DNA of 10,704 bases from contig CALSCO010001830.1 of NCBI GenBank assembly GCA_943704415.1, forward strand, positions 1 to 10,704, read 5' to 3'. This stretch comes from Parvularia atlantis (Eukaryota > Opisthokonta > Rotosphaerida). A program made the position numbers and the translations under genes. Positions 7,430-10,704 of the stretch are shown piece by piece (the first letter of the stretch is position 1; each line of letters opens with the position of its first letter). The notes beneath the pieces were generated by a model. It saw nothing but the letters and a program-made list of their open reading frames with translations, searched no databases and had not been told where the DNA came from.

Positions 7430-10400
7430 CTACTTCAGCGAGATTTTGCCGAGCAGCGTGTCCTCGGACCCTGACAGCGCCACAAGCGTGCTGCTGTCGG
7501 CGGCGAGTTGCAGCGCGGTCACGTCGGCCATCGTCCGCTGCATCGCCGCCTGGCGACGCGTCGCCGGTCAGATTTACGGCGCACACTCACGGCGGCGCGC
7601 GAAGACAAGCGCGCACCTTGCTCCCGATGTCGGCGCGGCGCGCGAGCAGCTTGTCGTACAGGTTGGTGGGCGCGTCGCGGTAGGCCATCTGCATCGTGCA
7701 CGTGCGTCCCAGTCAGCTTCTTGGACGCCTCGGAGCGTGTGTACCTTCATGTGCAGGATGTGCGCCGGCAGCGCGTCGAGGCTGCCGCAGATGAGTTTGC
7801 TCACGTCCTGGCACGCGCGCGTCAACGCCACCCACTGCAGCGCACTCGTCGTGTGCGCACCTGCAAGACTTGCAGGGCCTTGCTCACGCGCTTCTCGAGC
7901 AGGTACCGCGTGAACAGCTGGCTGATCGCCTTGATGTCCTGCGGCAGCCCGCCCAGCACGCGCTCAACGCAAGACGCAGCGACAGGGACGCCCAGCGCGC
8001 GCACATACCGTCTCCATCTTGCGCGCACACGCGCCGGCGCGGTACACGGCGTTCTTGGCCGTGCACGCGCCCAGGTACAGCAGCAGCAGCTCGTCTAGGC
8101 AGTCGTACATGAGCTTGTTGAAATAGTACTCGGTCAGGTGCTTCTGCACGTCGCCCGCGTAGTCCTGGCACGCACGGCGGCGTCAGTGCGCATCCGCAAC
8201 GCCCGCGGCTGCACCCACCTCCAGCGTCGCCGCCGCGTTCTCCACCAGGTCCTCGTCGTACCAGCGGTTGGTGAAGCAAGCCTTGCGTGCCCGGTCACCC
8301 ACGCAACGCCCGCGCGCGCTCGCCGCACCTCGAGGAACGGCACGACGTCCGTGAAGACGATGTGCCGCAGGGCCTGCAGCGCTGTCTTGGCCACGTTGCG
8401 GAAGCCTGGCGTGGCGCGTCAGCGTGCGTCCAACACATGCGGGCGCGCCGCACCCTCCTCCACGTCGGTCAGGCGCTTCTCGACGATGAGCGCTGCGTGC
8501 CCGCGTACGTCGCGCTTGATGCGCTCGACGAGCTGCAGTGTGAACGCACTCGCCTGGCTCTGTGTGCGCTGGCTCAGTCACGCCGCGTCGGCACGCACGG
8601 CCATGCGCGCACCTGGTTGTTGATCGTCGACATGAGGTACTCAACCAACCCGCCCGGCGCCTCGTCCTTGTCAGCGACAAAATGAGCCTGCGTCACGCGC
8701 GCGTGGGCATGCGTGCGCGGCAGCACTACCTGCTCGCACCTCCTCGCCCTTCACGAGCTCCATCGTCGACTCCTGGAAACTCTGCATCACGTCGCAGCAC
8801 TCGATGATCACATCCACGGTGAGCTGGCGGCACCGTGAGCAGCAAGCATGCAACGCGCGCGCGCCCCAAGCAGACCTGCTCCCGCCCGCTCGTCGACGCC
8901 AGGTCGACCTGCTGGTTCATCATCTGGAACAGGATCACTGGGCCGCTCGTCATGTATAAATCCTCCGCGTCCTTGTCAGGCGGTTTGTCGCGCGTCTGCA
9001 CGCGCGCATCAGCCGCCCGTGCGCGCCCCCGTGCGCCGCGGCCGACCTTGAACTCACGGCTCTCGACCTTGAACAGGTTCTCAGTCCACTCGGCCACCTT
9101 GGAGTGCACAAGTTGCACGTAGTCGCTCGTCAGCTTTGGGATCTGCTCGTCCAGCAGGCGCGGTGTCAGCGCCTCGGGCTCAATGGCCAGCCGGCTCTTC
9201 AGGTTCTTGTAGTAGCTGTCGACCCAGCTGAAGCTGCGTCACGCGAGCCGCGCAGTCAGGCAACGCGCTGTCGCCCGACGCCGCCACGCACAGCATCAAG
9301 ATCTCCTTCGGGTCGCGCCGCGACCGCACCAGCCCCATCAGCACCGTCGACATCTGCTGGTGGTACGTCTGGCCGTGGCGACGGTTGCCTCAGCCGGCGC
9401 AACAGGCCGCGTCCGGGCCGCACCTTCACGTAGAACATAAACACGTCCCACTCGGGCGGGAAGCGCGGCGCGATGTCGTCCAGCACCTGCGTAAGATCGT
9501 CGATCATGAAGTTGAGCGATCTGGGGGCGTGCGCGCGCGTATGAGCCGGCGGCGTCGCCGCATGGCTGGCCGTCGCGCACTTGAGCGACGCGTCCACGTC
9601 CTCGCCCTCGGCAAACTGCGACACGGTGCCCTCAAAGTGCTCCTCGATTGAGCGCTGCAGCTGCGCAAACAGCTTGTCGCGCAGCCGCCGCGGCTTGGCA
9701 CCGAGGCCCTTCTTCTCCGCGAGCGCGTCGGCCTTCTCGGCAAACTCGACAACCTTGACGACCTTGACGATCGTGGCCGCGTGCCGGCGAGTCAGCTGCA
9801 GCAGCTTGCCGGCGAGCGACATCAGCATCTGCGCCCCGCGCACGGCGTCAAGCAGCAGTCTGACGGCATCGGCAGGCTCGACGCACGTGCTCGAAGGCGT
9901 CCGCGACGACCTGCACCGCCTTGAACCGCTCACGCAGCTCGTCGAGCGCCGCCTCGCTGGCCGTGGCCGCGGCCGCGCGGGCAAACGTCGCGTCGCGCAG
10001 CTGCTCGAGCTTGTAGATCTCGGTGTAGGTAAACATGAGGTTGTGCGCGCGCATCACGTTCTTGGCGTCCTGCAGCAGCAGCGCCTCGATCTGCTGCACC
10101 TTGCGCGGCACGCTCGCGAGGTCACTGCACAGCTGCAGCGTCGTCGCAAAGTTGCGGTGTGTGGCGTAGACCGACTTGATCACGGGGTAGGCCGCCAGCT
10201 GCGCCTGCGACTCGGACACGAGCGTCTCGACCGCGGCAAAGTTGCGCGTCACGTTGTCAAACTCCTCGAGCGAGTGCTGCATCAAGTACAGCGCGAAGCT
10301 GGCGCTGTCGAGGTGGTTGCGCATCGCCCCCTTGAGCTGCGCCTCCTTGGCCGTGCGCTCGGCCGCCACGCGCGCGCGCAGCGCCTCGACCTGGTGCAGG

Positions 10401-10596
10401 TCGGCGGGCGTGCGCAGCAGATCGGCCAGGCGCAGCGCAGCCGCGTCGATCGCATCGGTCGCGGACGTCGTCCACGCGCCGCCCTGTGTGTGTGTGTGTG
10501 TGTGCGCGCGCGTGAGTGCACAGCGCGAGAGCGAGCGAGCGTCCCTTCAACGGCGCCGCCATACACTCGGCGTGTCTGACATTGCGCCATCACCAT
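7430..10596 (-). CDS. SEC6: Sec6/EXOC3, exocyst complex subunit
   Basis: Sec6 is a core exocyst subunit that tethers secretory vesicles to the plasma membrane at growth sites. Minus-strand exons: 10596-10552 (uncertain), 10483-9887, 9828-9581, 9520-9424, 9368-9280, 9233-9047, 8995-8876, 8823-8740, 8687-8613, 8553-8454, 8405-8329, 8281-8219, 8164-8009, 7938-7861, 7807-7745, 7688-7617, 7549-7430 (TAG). The model is about 756 aa, close to EXOC3 length, with every junction in frame. Family-like stretches run in the expected order: ALRLADLLRTPADLHQVEAL, an N-terminal helical region (VIKSVYATHRNFATTL), PPEWDVFMFYVK, WVDSYYKNLKSRLAIEPEAL, GPVILFQMMNQQVDLA, GGLVEYLMSTINNQ, YYFNKLMYDCLDELLLLYL, and the C terminus GSEDTLLGKISLK. 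Exon 1 could instead end at 10522 or 10567, because all three donors are phase 0. It starts divergently from the carnitine acetyltransferase and converges on SET1. Confidence 0.9.
10485..10504 (+). repeat. SEC6: (TG)10 repeat next to the SEC6 intron 1 acceptor
   Basis: Twenty bases of TG (CA on the SEC6 strand) run directly into the proposed intron 1 acceptor, CACACAG ending at 10484. A short alternating GC stretch and a CTCAC branch-like motif lie just upstream on the minus strand. Confidence 0.9.
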
Positions 10597-10704
10597 GATG
10601 TCCGCGAGATCACTACGCGCCGCGCCCGCCTCGGCCGCGCTGCTGTCGACGGCGGCCGGCGCTGCGGCGCGCCCGATGTACCGCCACCAGGACAAGCTGC
10701 CGCG
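10595..10704 (+). CDS. CAT2: Probable mitochondrial carnitine O-acetyltransferase, N-terminal fragment
   Basis: Only the first 36 codons lie in the window. They begin MMSARSLRAAPASAALLSTA and continue to RPMYRHQDKLPR at the edge. The first 25-30 residues are rich in Ala, Ser and Arg and lack acidic residues, which is typical of a cleavable mitochondrial presequence. The MYRHQDKLPR segment resembles the start of the choline/carnitine acyltransferase domain of fungal Cat2 (a His-Gln before Leu-Pro-Arg). Cat2 exchanges acetyl groups between CoA and carnitine in mitochondria and peroxisomes. Both ATGs (10595, 10598) are usable, and CACC before the first is a good start context. The identification rests on about ten residues, so other mitochondrial acyltransferases remain possible. 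Its 5' leader must overlap the beginning of SEC6. Confidence 0.6.
   Translation, partial: MMSARSLRAAPASAALLSTAAGAAARPMYRHQDKLP

Noticed and set aside
9581-10579. Long plus-strand open frame opposite SEC6
   Set aside because: It is a codon-composition shadow (Leu/Arg/His-rich). The minus strand encodes recognisable Sec6 throughout.
1-10704. Bacterial genes, mobile elements, CRISPR, tRNA or rRNA
   Set aside because: All recognisable genes are intron-split eukaryotic ones. I saw no terminal inverted repeats, spaced direct repeats or RNA-gene signatures.

Overview
This window looks like a piece of a very GC-rich, intron-dense eukaryotic nuclear genome, most likely a fungus and probably a basidiomycete yeast. 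The reasons are: genes broken every 60-250 bases by tiny introns; intron ends that read GTGCG...CTGAC/CTCAC...GCAG; a Set1 methyltransferase with fungal-type layout (RRM, a region resembling the fungal SET-associated domain, SET, post-SET ending CKGFLN); and an apparent mitochondrial carnitine acetyltransferase start. By eye G+C is about two thirds or more. I cannot fix the genus: Ustilaginomycotina (including Malassezia) and Microbotryomycetes are candidates, and a GC-rich protist is not fully excluded.

Layout. (1) 35-1046, plus: 3' part of an ankyrin-repeat gene, six visible exons. (2) 1047-1289: a short convergent gap. (3) 2152-1290, minus: complete RER1, the Golgi-to-ER retrieval receptor, five exons, 209 aa. 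(4) 2153-2344: a 192-base divergent interval serving RER1 and SET1. (5) 2345-7408, plus: complete SET1 (COMPASS H3K4 methyltransferase), modelled with 26 exons and about 1195 aa. (6) 10596-7430, minus: SEC6/EXOC3, an exocyst subunit, modelled with 17 exons and about 756 aa. (7) 10595 to the window end, plus: the first 36 codons of a probable mitochondrial carnitine O-acetyltransferase.

I rebuilt the splicing by hand from splice-site patterns, frame closure and family similarity. About 50 complete introns were placed, most of 45-70 bases. All four modelled complete or 3'-complete genes stay in frame to their stop. The genes are unrelated housekeeping functions (secretory traffic, chromatin, carnitine metabolism) packed tightly: SET1 and SEC6 stop codons are 21 bases apart, and the proposed SEC6 and carnitine acetyltransferase starts share one CATG. 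I see no operon, mobile element, CRISPR array or RNA gene.

The most unusual signals are splicing ones: at least one intron that needs a GC-AG donor and two more probable ones, a 28-base intron in RER1, a GTGCG donor consensus, and simple repeats lodged inside introns.
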